In this document: positions 47,539 to 56,353 of the stretch, one piece after another
Numbering within the stretch: the first letter of the stretch is position 1
How the letters are laid out: every line of letters begins with the position of its first letter
DNA from: Pseudoalteromonas shioyasakiensis
GTDB taxonomy: Bacteria > Pseudomonadota > Gammaproteobacteria > Enterobacterales > Alteromonadaceae
NCBI GenBank assembly: GCA_013391845.1
Contig: CP058414.1
Coordinates: 1,474,501-1,538,500, forward strand
Length of the DNA stretch: 64,000 nt
Direction: 5' to 3'
Program-made: the position numbers and the translations under genes
The notes under the pieces: generated by a model
Database searches by the model: none
What the model was told of the DNA's origin: nothing
Seen by the model: the letters and a program-made list of their open reading frames with translations, nothing else

Positions 47539-48219
47539 ATGAGTAACGACATCAGCAGTGCGTCATCCACGTATTTAGATAATTTACGTTGGCAAGACAA
47601 TCAAAATAAAACAGAAGAGAAAGATGATACTTTAACGCAAGAAGACTTCTTCTCACTTTTAACACAACAGTTGTCGTTTCAAGACCCAAGCAAGCCAGCT
47701 GATAATGATCAAATGATTGCGCAGATGACGAACTTCACTATGGCTGAGGGTATTTCAAACTTAAATGAGAAGTTTGAATCACTGACTGCTTCAATGACAT
47801 CAAATTCTGCGTTACAGGCTTCTACCCTTGTTGGTAAGCAAGCATTACTTGAGTCTGACACGATTGATTTTGATGGTGAAAATCTCGCTAAAGGGTCGGT
47901 AGTTGCAGAAACTGCCGTTGAGTCTCTAACGTTAAGAATAACAGATTCATCGGGCCAGTTAGTGCGCACGATTGAATTAGGTTCGCAGTCAGCGGGTGCT
48001 CTTCGTTTTGAATGGGATGGTAAAGATAACGATGGCAATGTACTCCCTGAAGGTGAGTATGACATTAGTGCTGAAGGCTTCGTAAATGGAGACTACAGCA
48101 GTATGCCAATGGCGACCTTTAAGAATATTGAAAGTGTCAATATTAATGGCGCCAGCGGCATTATCGTAAATACAAAAGAGGGTGCGGTTAGGCTAACTGA
48201 TATAGCTGAAATCGCATAA
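47539..48219 (+). CDS. flgD: Flagellar hook cap / assembly protein FlgD
   Basis: Scaffold at the tip of the growing hook. The N-terminal secretion region includes LTQEDFFSLLTQQLSFQDPS followed by DQMIAQMTNFTMAEGISNLN, a conserved FlgD block. The C-terminal part contains the Ig/tudor-like FLGD region (RFEWDGKDNDGNVLPEGEY). 226 residues, typical. Between flgC and flgE. Confidence 0.96.
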   Translation: MSNDISSASSTYLDNLRWQDNQNKTEEKDDTLTQEDFFSLLTQQLSFQDPSKPADNDQMIAQMTNFTMAEGISNLNEKFESLTASMTSNSALQASTLVGKQALLESDTIDFDGENLAKGSVVAETAVESLTLRITDSSGQLVRTIELGSQSAGALRFEWDGKDNDGNVLPEGEYDISAEGFVNGDYSSMPMATFKNIESVNINGASGIIVNTKEGAVRLTDIAEIA

Positions 48220-48270
48220 GTAAAAAAGGTTTGGGTTAGCTTAGGCTAAGAGATAGGTTAGAGGTGAGTT

Positions 48271-49623
48271 ATGAGCTTCAATATTGCATTAACAGGCTTA
48301 GCAGCCGCGCAAAAAGATTTAGACGTTACAGCAAATAATATTGCTAACGTCAATACCACGGGCTTTAAGGAGTCTCGTGCAGAGTTCGCTGATGTGTACG
48401 CATCATCAGTATTTAGTTCTGGTAAAACAAAAAATGGTGACGGTGTAAGAACAACAATGGTGGCACAGCAATTCCACCAAGGTTCATTATCTTTCACTAA
48501 TAACTCACTGGACTTAGCAATTACTGGTGAAGGTTACTTTGCCATGGCAAATGACCTAGGTGCACAAGATTTTACATATACTCGTGCTGGTGCGTTCAAA
48601 CTTAATAAAGACAACTTTATTGTGGATGCTAGCGGAAACTACTTACAAGGTTTCCCTGTTGATGAAGCAACGGGTGATACAACTTCTGTTAGTTTAAGCA
48701 CATCTTCTGCGCTACAAATTCCTGATGCATCAGGTTCTCCACGCGCTACGACCAATGTTTATTCGTCGTTTAACTTAGATTCGCGTGCATTAACGCCAGC
48801 AGTTACACCATTTGACCCAGAGACAAGTGCATCGTACAACAGTTCAACATCAACAACGGTGTATGATTCTTTAGGTGAGCCACACATTTTACAGTTCTTC
48901 TTTGTTAAAACTGACGCAGCAGTGACTGGTAATGACAATGAATGGCAAGTGTTTGCAACGCTTGATGAAAAGCCGTTTGCTGCTAATGGTACTGAGCAAA
49001 CTGCGTCGCCATATACACCTATTTCAACTTTTCAGTTTGACTCAAGTGGTTTACCACAAAGCACAGATGGGACTGCAAATACGGATGCTACGTTTAATCC
49101 ATTAACAATACCTTCAGGCGGTATATCTGGTTTACTGTCTAATGGTGCGAGTTTCCCTGATGATGTAAACATTAACTGGCGCGATGAAGCTGGTACAACG
49201 AATAAAATACCGACTCAATATGCAAGTAACTTTGAAGTGAAAGCGCTTGAGCAAGATGGTGCGACTGTAGGTCGTCTATCAGGTATCGATATTGGTACCG
49301 ATGGTAAAATTGTTGCTTCATACAGTAATGGTGATACTTCTTTCCTTGGCCAAGTTGCGATGGTACGTTTTTCGAACTCACAAGGCTTGCAACAAGTAGG
49401 TAATACTGCTTGGAAGAAGAGTTTAACATCAGGTGAGCCGATTGCTGGCGAACCAGGTTCAGGTACTTTAGGTTCAATTAACTCATCTGCGCTTGAGCAG
49501 TCGAATGTTAACTTAACTAGTGAACTTGTTGATTTGATCAGTGCGCAGCGTAACTTCCAGGCAAATTCACGTGCGCTTGAGGTTAACTCAACACTACAAC
49601 AAAATATCCTACAGATCCGTTAA
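48271..49623 (+). CDS. flgE: Flagellar hook protein FlgE
   Basis: Polymerises into the universal joint. The N-terminal motif LTGLAAAQKDLDVTANNIAN, with NTTGFKESRAEF following, and the C-terminal LVDLISAQRNFQANSRALEV pack in the D0 core. The middle (residues about 130-350) is the variable surface domain. 450 residues against 402 in E. coli, the extra being in the middle. A terminator follows the gene (49654-49684). Confidence 0.97.
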   Translation: MSFNIALTGLAAAQKDLDVTANNIANVNTTGFKESRAEFADVYASSVFSSGKTKNGDGVRTTMVAQQFHQGSLSFTNNSLDLAITGEGYFAMANDLGAQDFTYTRAGAFKLNKDNFIVDASGNYLQGFPVDEATGDTTSVSLSTSSALQIPDASGSPRATTNVYSSFNLDSRALTPAVTPFDPETSASYNSSTSTTVYDSLGEPHILQFFFVKTDAAVTGNDNEWQVFATLDEKPFAANGTEQTASPYTPISTFQFDSSGLPQSTDGTANTDATFNPLTIPSGGISGLLSNGASFPDDVNINWRDEAGTTNKIPTQYASNFEVKALEQDGATVGRLSGIDIGTDGKIVASYSNGDTSFLGQVAMVRFSNSQGLQQVGNTAWKKSLTSGEPIAGEPGSGTLGSINSSALEQSNVNLTSELVDLISAQRNFQANSRALEVNSTLQQNILQIR

Positions 49624-49653
49624 TTTTAGCGGCTCTAAGCTAAATCCGACACG

Positions 49654-49684
49654 AAGGCTGCTCCCTCTATTGGCAGCCTTTTTT
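49654..49684 (+). terminator. Terminator after flgE
   Basis: AAGGCTGC (49654-49661) pairs with GCAGCCTT (49673-49680), followed by TTTT. It ends the flgBCDE transcript before the separate sigma-54 promoter of flgF. Confidence 0.85.
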
Positions 49685-49732
49685 CATTTTACCGACCTCA
49701 TTTTTCTTTCCTATTTTAGCGTCAATTTTACT

Positions 49733-49749
49733 TTGGCACTTTTATTGCA
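49733..49749 (+). promoter_or_regulatory. Sigma-54 promoter of flgF-flgI
   Basis: TTGGCACTTTTATTGCA matches the sigma-54 consensus TTGGCAC-N5-TTGCA without mismatch. Predicted start is near 49760, 25 bases before the flgF ATG. Confidence 0.92.
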
Positions 49750-49784
49750 TTTCTTAGTTATCGTATTTTTAGTGAGTCAATGTT

Positions 49785-50549
49785 ATGGACAAAATGGTCT
49801 ACATTGCCATGTCGGGTGCAAAGCAAAGTTTGCGAGGTCTTGAACTCAAGGCCAACAATCTTGCTAATGCTAACACCACTGGCTTTAAAGCTGATTTTGC
49901 ACAAGCTCGCTCTATGCAAGCCTTCGGTGAAGGTTTGCCATCTAGGGTGTTTGCAATGCAAGAACGCCCTGGATCTAATATGGAATCGGGTGGCTTTGTT
50001 GAAACTGGCCGCGAGCTTGATATCGCGATGAGTGACCGTGGTTGGTTGAGTGTACAAGATGCATCAGGCAATGAGGCGTACACCAAAACTGGCACATTAA
50101 ACATTACTCCAGATGGCGCGTTGATCACTAGCCACGGCCGTCAAGTAATTGGCGAAGGTGGTCCAATTATTTTGCCGTTACCTATCGAGAAAGTTGAGTT
50201 TAGTGAAGATGGCGCTATTCAGGTTCGCCCACAAGGTGCGCCTGCTAACTTTTTAGAAGTAGTTGATCGGCTGAAAGTGATTGAGGCTGATAACACCATG
50301 CTCGAAAAAGGCAATGACGGATTATTCCGACCAAAAGAAGATATGTTGGTAAATGATCTATGTGGTTTTTGTGATATTTCACCTAACGTGAAAGTACTGT
50401 CGGGAACGCTTGAGATGTCGAATGTAAACCCAGTGCATGAAATGGTCGACATGATCAGCAATCAACGCCAATTTGAATTACAAGTTAAATTGATGAAAAC
50501 AGCCGAAGAGCTCGATGAGCGTCAAGATCAGCTGTTACGCATTGTTTAA
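49785..50549 (+). CDS. flgF: Flagellar proximal rod protein FlgF
   Basis: Rod protein between FlgC and FlgG. The start MDKMVYIAMSGAKQSLRGLE and NNLANANTTGFKADFAQ are family-typical, as is the C-terminal MVDMISNQRQFELQVKLM. 254 residues. It contains an unusual LCGFCDISPN (CxxC) in the last third, which I do not associate with rod function. It is the first gene of the flgF-G-H-I unit. Confidence 0.96.
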   Translation: MDKMVYIAMSGAKQSLRGLELKANNLANANTTGFKADFAQARSMQAFGEGLPSRVFAMQERPGSNMESGGFVETGRELDIAMSDRGWLSVQDASGNEAYTKTGTLNITPDGALITSHGRQVIGEGGPIILPLPIEKVEFSEDGAIQVRPQGAPANFLEVVDRLKVIEADNTMLEKGNDGLFRPKEDMLVNDLCGFCDISPNVKVLSGTLEMSNVNPVHEMVDMISNQRQFELQVKLMKTAEELDERQDQLLRIV

Positions 50550-50570
50550 GATGACTGAGAGGGTAGAGTT

Positions 50571-51360
50571 ATGAATCCTGCATTATGGATCAGTAAAACC
50601 GGGCTTGACGCCCAGCAAACCGATATTTCGGTGATCTCAAATAATCTCGCGAATGCCAGCACGGTCGGTTACAAAAAAAGCCGCGCCGTATTTGAAGATT
50701 TACTATATCAAAACATTAACCAACCAGGTGGTCGTTCGTCACAAGACACTGAAATGCCATCGGGCTTAATGCTAGGTGCCGGTGCCAAAGTGGTTGCTAA
50801 CCAAAAGAACTTTTCACAAGGTAACATGCTTACCACAGAAAATTCATTGGATTGGATGATTTCAGGTCCTGGTTTTTTTGAAGTGCAATTACCTGATGGC
50901 AATATTGCCTATTCACGTAATGGTCAATTCACGACTGACGAAGATGGTCGAATTGTGACATCGGGAGCGGGTTTTCCGTTGCAGCCTGAAATGAATGTTC
51001 CAGATGATGCACAATCAATCACTGTTTCGCAAGACGGTGAAGTGTCAGTTTCGTATCGCAGGGCAACCAGACAATGTGGTAATTGGTCAGCTAACTATTA
51101 GTGATTTTATTAATCCATCGGGTCTTGAGCCCATGGGGCAAAACTTATACACAGAAACCGCTGTTAGTGGTGCGCCTGTGCAAGGTAACCCAGGTATCGA
51201 TGGTTTAGGCAGTGTGGTTCAAGGTTCTCTTGAAACGTCTAACGTGAATGTGACAGAAGAGCTCGTTAACTTGATTGAAACACAACGAATTTATGAAATG
51301 AATTCAAAAGTGATTTCAGCGGTTGATGAAATGCTTAGTTACATTAATCAGCAGCTTTAA
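50571..51360 (+). pseudogene. flgG: Flagellar distal rod protein FlgG, frameshifted
   Basis: Distal rod protein split over two frames. The first frame gives residues 1-160 (WISKTGLDAQQTDISVISNN, NASTVGYKKSRAVFEDLLYQ), then 16 out-of-frame residues and a stop at 51099-51101. From 51052 the +1 frame continues RIAGQPDNVVIGQLTISDF to the normal end ETQRIYEMNSKVISAVDEML. Removing one T from the TTT at 51049-51051 restores a 262-residue FlgG, close to 260 in E. coli. Without that, the C-terminal D0 helix is lost and the rod could not form. Either a real mutation or a sequencing/assembly error. Confidence 0.9.
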
Positions 51361-51375
51361 TGGGTAGGAGGCAGC

Positions 51376-52059
51376 ATGCGTAATATTATCTTAGTCACAT
51401 CGGCAGCATTAATGCTGGGTGGTTGTATGACAACGCAAAATCATCATGTGGTTCAGGATGACCCTTACTATGCGCCTATGTACCCGGAGCCTACAACAGA
51501 GCCTATGGTACCAACGGGGTCGTTGTTTGATAGTTATTCATCAAATGACTTGTACTCAGATAAAAAGGCTCTACGCGCTGGCGATATCATCACTGTTAAA
51601 TTGCAAGAGTCTACTCAAGCGACCAAAGCAGCTAAAACCGAAACAGATAAAGAAACGGATGCGAGTTTAGATCCAGTAATTGGTCTGGGAGGTAATCCAG
51701 TTAACATTGGTGGTGATAGTATTCAATTTGGTATTGGCTCGGGGGCATCGTTTAAAGGTGACTCAAAGTCTAATCAATCAAACAGCTTATTTGGTGATAT
51801 TTCTGTCAACGTGATGCGTGTTTTACCCAATGGAAACTTAGTTATTCGCGGTGAAAAATGGCTTACGTTGAACACTGGCGAAGAGTTTATTCGCCTTGAA
51901 GGCTTAGTTCGTCCAGAAGATGTTTCAGCTAGTAATACAGTAACATCAAACCGAATTGCCAATGCGCGAATTCAATATTCAGGTAAAGGGCAAATTCAAG
52001 AAACACAAAGCGCAGGTTGGCTGTCTCGTTTCTTTAGTAGTTCGCTTTTCCCATTTTAG
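51376..52059 (+). CDS. flgH: Flagellar L-ring lipoprotein FlgH
   Basis: Outer-membrane L-ring bushing. Signal peptide with lipobox MLGGC (Cys17). The core LRAGDIITVKLQESTQATKAA, then NVMRVLPNGNLVIRGEKWLTLN and GLVRPEDVSASNTVTSNRIA are diagnostic. 227 residues against 232 in E. coli. A GTAGGAGG site sits just before the ATG, 15 bases after flgG. Confidence 0.97.
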   Translation: MRNIILVTSAALMLGGCMTTQNHHVVQDDPYYAPMYPEPTTEPMVPTGSLFDSYSSNDLYSDKKALRAGDIITVKLQESTQATKAAKTETDKETDASLDPVIGLGGNPVNIGGDSIQFGIGSGASFKGDSKSNQSNSLFGDISVNVMRVLPNGNLVIRGEKWLTLNTGEEFIRLEGLVRPEDVSASNTVTSNRIANARIQYSGKGQIQETQSAGWLSRFFSSSLFPF

Positions 52060-52071
52060 AGGAACAAAGTC

Positions 52072-53166
52072 ATGAATGGGTTTAAATACATCATCGCTCT
52101 TTGCTTAATTAGCCTGCAGTTTTCTGCACAGGCTGAGCGAGTCAAAGATGTATCTATGGTTGAAGGTGTTCGTGCAAACCAATTAGTCGGTTATGGTTTG
52201 GTTGTAGGTTTGCCAGGCACAGGTGAACAAAGCAGATTTACTCAACAGAGCTTTAAAGCCATGTTAAATGGCTTTGGTATTACTTTACCAGATAGCTTAA
52301 AACCTAAAATTAAAAATGTTGCAGCCGTTGCTGTTCATGCAGAGCTACCAGCATTCAGAAAACCAGGGCAAACCATAGATATTACGGTTTCGTCTATCGG
52401 GAGTGCAGGTAGTTTACGCGGTGGTACCTTATTACAAACCTTTTTAAAAGGGGTTGATGGTAATACGTATGCGATTGCACAAGGCAGCTTAGTTGTTGGT
52501 GGTCTAGGTGCTGAAGGAGCTGATGGTAGCCGGGTCATTATTAACACGCCAACGGTAGGTCGTATTCCAAACGGTGCCATTGTAGAGCGTGCTATTAAGA
52601 GCCCGTTTATGCAAGGTGACTACATTACCTTTAATTTAAACCGCCCTGATTTCACAACGGCAAAACGCTTAGAGCAAACAATTAATGATTTAGTTGGCCC
52701 TGATAGCGCGCAGGCAATCGATGCAGCCTCAGTTCGTGTATTGGCACCGCGTGATGCATCTCAACGTGTTGCGTATTTGTCTACTCTTGAAAACTTAGAG
52801 TTTAAGCCGGCAGACACCGCTGCAAAAATTATTGTTAACTCGCGCACTGGTACAATTGTGATTGGTAAAAATGTGAAGCTGCAGCCTGCGGCTATTACGC
52901 ACGGTGGTTTGACGGTCACTATTGCTGAGCAGCAAAATGTGTCACAACCAAATGCCTTAAGTGAAGGTGAAACAGCTGTCACAAATCAAAGCATTATTGA
53001 TGTTAATGAAGATGACTCACGTGCTTTTGTATTTAACCCAGGTGTTAATCTTGATGATCTCGTTCGAGCCATCAATGAGGTTGGAGCCGCACCGGGTGAT
53101 TTAATGGCGATTCTAGAAGCTTTAAAAGAAGCGGGGGCGATAAACGGGCAACTGGTTATCATTTAA
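52072..53166 (+). CDS. flgI: Flagellar P-ring protein FlgI
   Basis: Periplasmic P-ring. Signal peptide (residues 1-21, ending AQA). [20 protein letters not shown], then [12 protein letters not shown] and [20 protein letters not shown] are family hallmarks. The C-terminal [21 protein letters not shown] is intact. 364 residues, as in E. coli (365). A strong terminator with a UUCG loop follows. Confidence 0.97.
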   Translation: MNGFKYIIALCLISLQFSAQAERVKDVSMVEGVRANQLVGYGLVVGLPGTGEQSRFTQQSFKAMLNGFGITLPDSLKPKIKNVAAVAVHAELPAFRKPGQTIDITVSSIGSAGSLRGGTLLQTFLKGVDGNTYAIAQGSLVVGGLGAEGADGSRVIINTPTVGRIPNGAIVERAIKSPFMQGDYITFNLNRPDFTTAKRLEQTINDLVGPDSAQAIDAASVRVLAPRDASQRVAYLSTLENLEFKPADTAAKIIVNSRTGTIVIGKNVKLQPAAITHGGLTVTIAEQQNVSQPNALSEGETAVTNQSIIDVNEDDSRAFVFNPGVNLDDLVRAINEVGAAPGDLMAILEALKEAGAINGQLVII

Positions 53167-53173
53167 ATTAAAG

Positions 53174-53194
53174 CGCGCTTTCGAGCGCGTTTTT
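53174..53194 (+). terminator. Terminator after flgI
   Basis: CGCGCT-TTCG-AGCGCG (53174-53189), a UUCG tetraloop hairpin, followed by five T. Confidence 0.9.
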
Positions 53195-53304
53195 GTTTCT
53201 AGTAGTTATTAAATCATTTAGCTCACAGATATCAGTCAAATCTTTGTTCTGAAGTTACTTCATTCCACTATCAGTTATTAGCTATTCATTTATAAAGTTT
53301 TTTA

Positions 53305-53321
53305 TTGGCGCAATTTTTGCA
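53305..53321 (+). promoter_or_regulatory. Sigma-54 promoter of flgJ-flgK-flgL
   Basis: ATTGGCGCAATTTTTGC region: GG 53307-53308 and GC 53319-53320 at 10-base spacing, with TTGGC and TTGCA boxes. Predicted start near 53332, 28 bases before the flgJ ATG. Confidence 0.85.
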
Positions 53322-53359
53322 TTTTATTTTTCATTATTAACTATTGTGTCAAAAAGCTG

Positions 53360-54328
53360 ATGGATACTAATCATCTCGACAAGCAAAACTTTTTTGATTT
53401 AGGTAACTTAGACTCATTACGTCAAAGTGCTTTGAAAAGTGATGCCTCTAGCGATGCGTCAAAAGAGGCGCTGAAAAAAGCGGCGGCACAATTCGAGTCT
53501 ATCTTCACTCAAATGCTTCTTAAAAGTATGCGTAAAGCAAATGAAGCGTTTGAAGATAAAGACAGCCCATTTAACTCAAGCGGCGTTAAGTTTTTTGAAG
53601 AGATGCATGATCAACAAATGTCGGTTGAGCTTTCATCTAATGGCTCGCTCGGTCTAGCTGATTTGATAGTGCAGCAGCTTTCGCCTGACGGTAAGAAATT
53701 TACTCCTGGTTCTGTGCTTAGAACTACTGCTGACTTTGATAGTGATAAACGGGCAAGCGGTGTGGTTGATAGCAAAACTGATGTTAAGGCTGAACCGCAA
53801 GCTGTCGCAGATACAACAGCAAACGAGCAAACAGAAAACCGCTTTGAAGATGTGGAGTCTTTTATTAGCTCTGTTTGGGAGCACGCAAAAAATGCTGCAC
53901 AGAAGATTGGTTTAAATCCTGCTGTGATGGTTGCTCAAGCAGCCCTTGAAACAGGTTGGGGTAAACACATTATCAGTAAAGCTGATGGCACAAGTAGTAA
54001 CAACTTATTCAATATTAAATCGGATACGAGCTGGCAAGGTGATAAAGCGAGCAAAGTCACGCTTGAGTTTGAACAAGGCGTGCCAGTTAAAAAGCAAGCA
54101 AGTTTCCGTTCTTATCAATCGATTAAAGACAGTGTTAACGACTTTGTGGATTTCTTAAATGAAAACCCACGTTATCAAGAAGCACTCAATAATACTGCAG
54201 AGCCTGCAGCCTTTTTAGATTCGTTACAAAAAGCAGGTTATGCAACTGATCCAAATTATGCCGATAAAATTAAGCAGGTATTGAAGCGTGTTGAGCTTCA
54301 AAGTGTCGCTGCTTCATTGGTACGTTAA
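53360..54328 (+). CDS. flgJ: Flagellar rod-cap and peptidoglycan hydrolase FlgJ
   Basis: Bifunctional rod protein. The N-terminal rod-cap domain (about 20-110) has FESIFTQMLLKSMRKANEAF. The C-terminal glucosaminidase domain (from about 165) has PAVMVAQAALETGWGKHI with the catalytic Glu, and SNNLFNIKSD. 322 residues against 313 in E. coli. It is in its own sigma-54 unit with flgK 13 bases downstream. Confidence 0.96.
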   Translation: MDTNHLDKQNFFDLGNLDSLRQSALKSDASSDASKEALKKAAAQFESIFTQMLLKSMRKANEAFEDKDSPFNSSGVKFFEEMHDQQMSVELSSNGSLGLADLIVQQLSPDGKKFTPGSVLRTTADFDSDKRASGVVDSKTDVKAEPQAVADTTANEQTENRFEDVESFISSVWEHAKNAAQKIGLNPAVMVAQAALETGWGKHIISKADGTSSNNLFNIKSDTSWQGDKASKVTLEFEQGVPVKKQASFRSYQSIKDSVNDFVDFLNENPRYQEALNNTAEPAAFLDSLQKAGYATDPNYADKIKQVLKRVELQSVAASLVR

Positions 54329-54341
54329 GGAGTAGACCCTG

Positions 54342-56351
54342 ATGTCATTTAGCTTATATGACATAGCAAATGCCGGTGTAAGAGCTAACTCTGAGCTTTT
54401 ACAAACCACCAGTAAAAACATCGCCAACGTTAATACCGAGGGTTATGTGCGTGAGCGTACTGAGTTCACAACCATGATCGACAACCAAGTGGGTCGTGGT
54501 GAAACGTATCGCTTACTGAATGAATTTGCGCAAAAGCAATTAAATAGAGATACCTCTAATAAAACATTCTTTGATCAGTTTGTAACTGAAGCAAGCCGTG
54601 TAGATAGCTTGTTTTCTGAAGAGTCAAACAGCTTATCAACGAGTGTCAATTCGTTTTTTAACAATGTACAAGAAAGCTTAAATCAACCGTCATCAACAGT
54701 AGCTCGTTCACTGGTAATGACTGATGCACAAAACTTAATTGATCAAATGGACAGATTATCGAGCATTGTGGTTGACCAAAAAGCAGTGGTAAATGAGCAA
54801 CTAGAGATTTTTTCTGAAGAAGCAAATAACCTGATCCAAAATATCAGTGATTTGAATACTAAGATTGCGTCGGTTCATGGTACTGATCGTGAGTCAGTAT
54901 CAAGTGGTTTATACAATGAACGCGATAAAGCGATTCGTGACTTATCTGAGCTGATTGATATTGAAACCCTTGATGGTAATAACGGCGAAAAGCAAGTGTA
55001 TTTAGGCTCAGGCCAAGCTCTTGTCATGCAAAGTGGTACATTTAACTTGTTTTCATTCAGTGGCGATCCTGATCCGAACTTTAAAGAGCTGAAACTTGAT
55101 GTAAACGGTGGCAAAGCTGTGCCGCTTGAAGTTGATGTGAGTAAGTTGAAAGGCAAAATAGGCGGATTATTGGCATTTCGTGACGACATTTTAGTGCCAG
55201 CGCAAAACCAGCTAGGTCAAATGGGGTTAGCGTTAGCTGATGCCTTTAACCAACAAAATAGCTTAGGTATGGACGCTAATGGTGAAATTGGTGGTGATAT
55301 TTTTGCTATTCCAACCGTTGATGCGTTCGGTTATCAAGCCAACACGGGCACATCAACAATGACGGCAACTCTTGAGCCAGGTAAAGGCAGCGAATTGCCA
55401 GCAAGTGATTTTATCGTTACTTATACCAGTGCTACGACTGTTGAGATTCAGGCAATCGATAATAAAGGCGAACCAATTGGCACCGCGTCAACAGCGAATG
55501 TGACAGCAGGTGTGATTGATTCATCAACCATCACTGGCGGCGAAGCGTTTGGTTTACAGCTCAATGTATCGGGTGCTGCCAATACCGGTGACCAATTTAT
55601 GGTTAAGTTGAACTCTCAGGCTTCTACGAGCCTAGAGCTTGCGACGGAACGCCCTGAAGACTTAGCATTAGCATCACCTATTCGAACTGCGAACGATATT
55701 AATAACACCAGTGACGCAAGTATTTCTGCTGGTACAGTCTCAGATATTGATAACTCAACGGGTATTACCGTAGGCCCACCACCTAGTTTGGCGAATGGCG
55801 ATATCACGTTAGTGAAAACGGCGAATGCTAACGAATATCAAATCACAGATGGCAACGGCACATCAACGTTTACTATTACACCACCTGCTGAGAATATTCT
55901 TGCTCAAGCGGGAGCTCCTTATGATGCTTATGGCTTCGATTTTAATATCGAAGGCTCTCCAGCTACAGGCGACACTTTCACACTTGAGTTTAACACTGGT
56001 GGTTTTGATGATAACCGTAATGGTTTGCTATTGGCTGATTTACAAAATGGTGAACTAGTTCGTCAAAATGTTGAAGCAAGTAGTACTGCTGATAATCATA
56101 AAACCTTTAATCAAGCATATTCTGGAATTGTTACTGATATTGGTGTTGTGACTAGTCAAGCTCAAACCAATGGTGCAGCCTTTACAGCATTGGCTGATCA
56201 ATCAGAAGCTTGGTATGAATCACTCTCAGGTGTAAACCTTGATGAAGAGGCGGCAAACTTACTGCGTTTTCAACAATCGTATGCGGCATCTGCACAGGTA
56301 CTTTCAACAGCACGTACTATTTTTGACACCTTATTAAGTGCGGCGAGGTAA
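54342..56351 (+). CDS. flgK: Hook-filament junction protein FlgK (HAP1)
   Basis: First junction protein between hook and filament. The rod/hook N-terminal motif reads YDIANAGVRANSELLQTTSK, with NIANVNTEGYVRERTEF. The C-terminal D0 reads SGVNLDEEAANLLRFQQSY. 669 residues against 547 in E. coli; the extra lies in residues about 320-560, where repeated Thr/Ser/Asp-rich beta-domain sequences (FGLQLNVSGAANTGDQF; FDFNIEGSPATGDTF) suggest an internal duplication. It is 2 bases before flgL. Confidence 0.95.
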   Translation: MSFSLYDIANAGVRANSELLQTTSKNIANVNTEGYVRERTEFTTMIDNQVGRGETYRLLNEFAQKQLNRDTSNKTFFDQFVTEASRVDSLFSEESNSLSTSVNSFFNNVQESLNQPSSTVARSLVMTDAQNLIDQMDRLSSIVVDQKAVVNEQLEIFSEEANNLIQNISDLNTKIASVHGTDRESVSSGLYNERDKAIRDLSELIDIETLDGNNGEKQVYLGSGQALVMQSGTFNLFSFSGDPDPNFKELKLDVNGGKAVPLEVDVSKLKGKIGGLLAFRDDILVPAQNQLGQMGLALADAFNQQNSLGMDANGEIGGDIFAIPTVDAFGYQANTGTSTMTATLEPGKGSELPASDFIVTYTSATTVEIQAIDNKGEPIGTASTANVTAGVIDSSTITGGEAFGLQLNVSGAANTGDQFMVKLNSQASTSLELATERPEDLALASPIRTANDINNTSDASISAGTVSDIDNSTGITVGPPPSLANGDITLVKTANANEYQITDGNGTSTFTITPPAENILAQAGAPYDAYGFDFNIEGSPATGDTFTLEFNTGGFDDNRNGLLLADLQNGELVRQNVEASSTADNHKTFNQAYSGIVTDIGVVTSQAQTNGAAFTALADQSEAWYESLSGVNLDEEAANLLRFQQSYAASAQVLSTARTIFDTLLSAAR

Positions 56352-56353
56352 TT

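Noticed and set aside
51040..51060. Programmed ribosomal frameshift in flgG
   Set aside because: Only three T occur, with no slippery heptamer, stop-codon stimulator or obvious downstream structure; FlgG is not known to use recoding.
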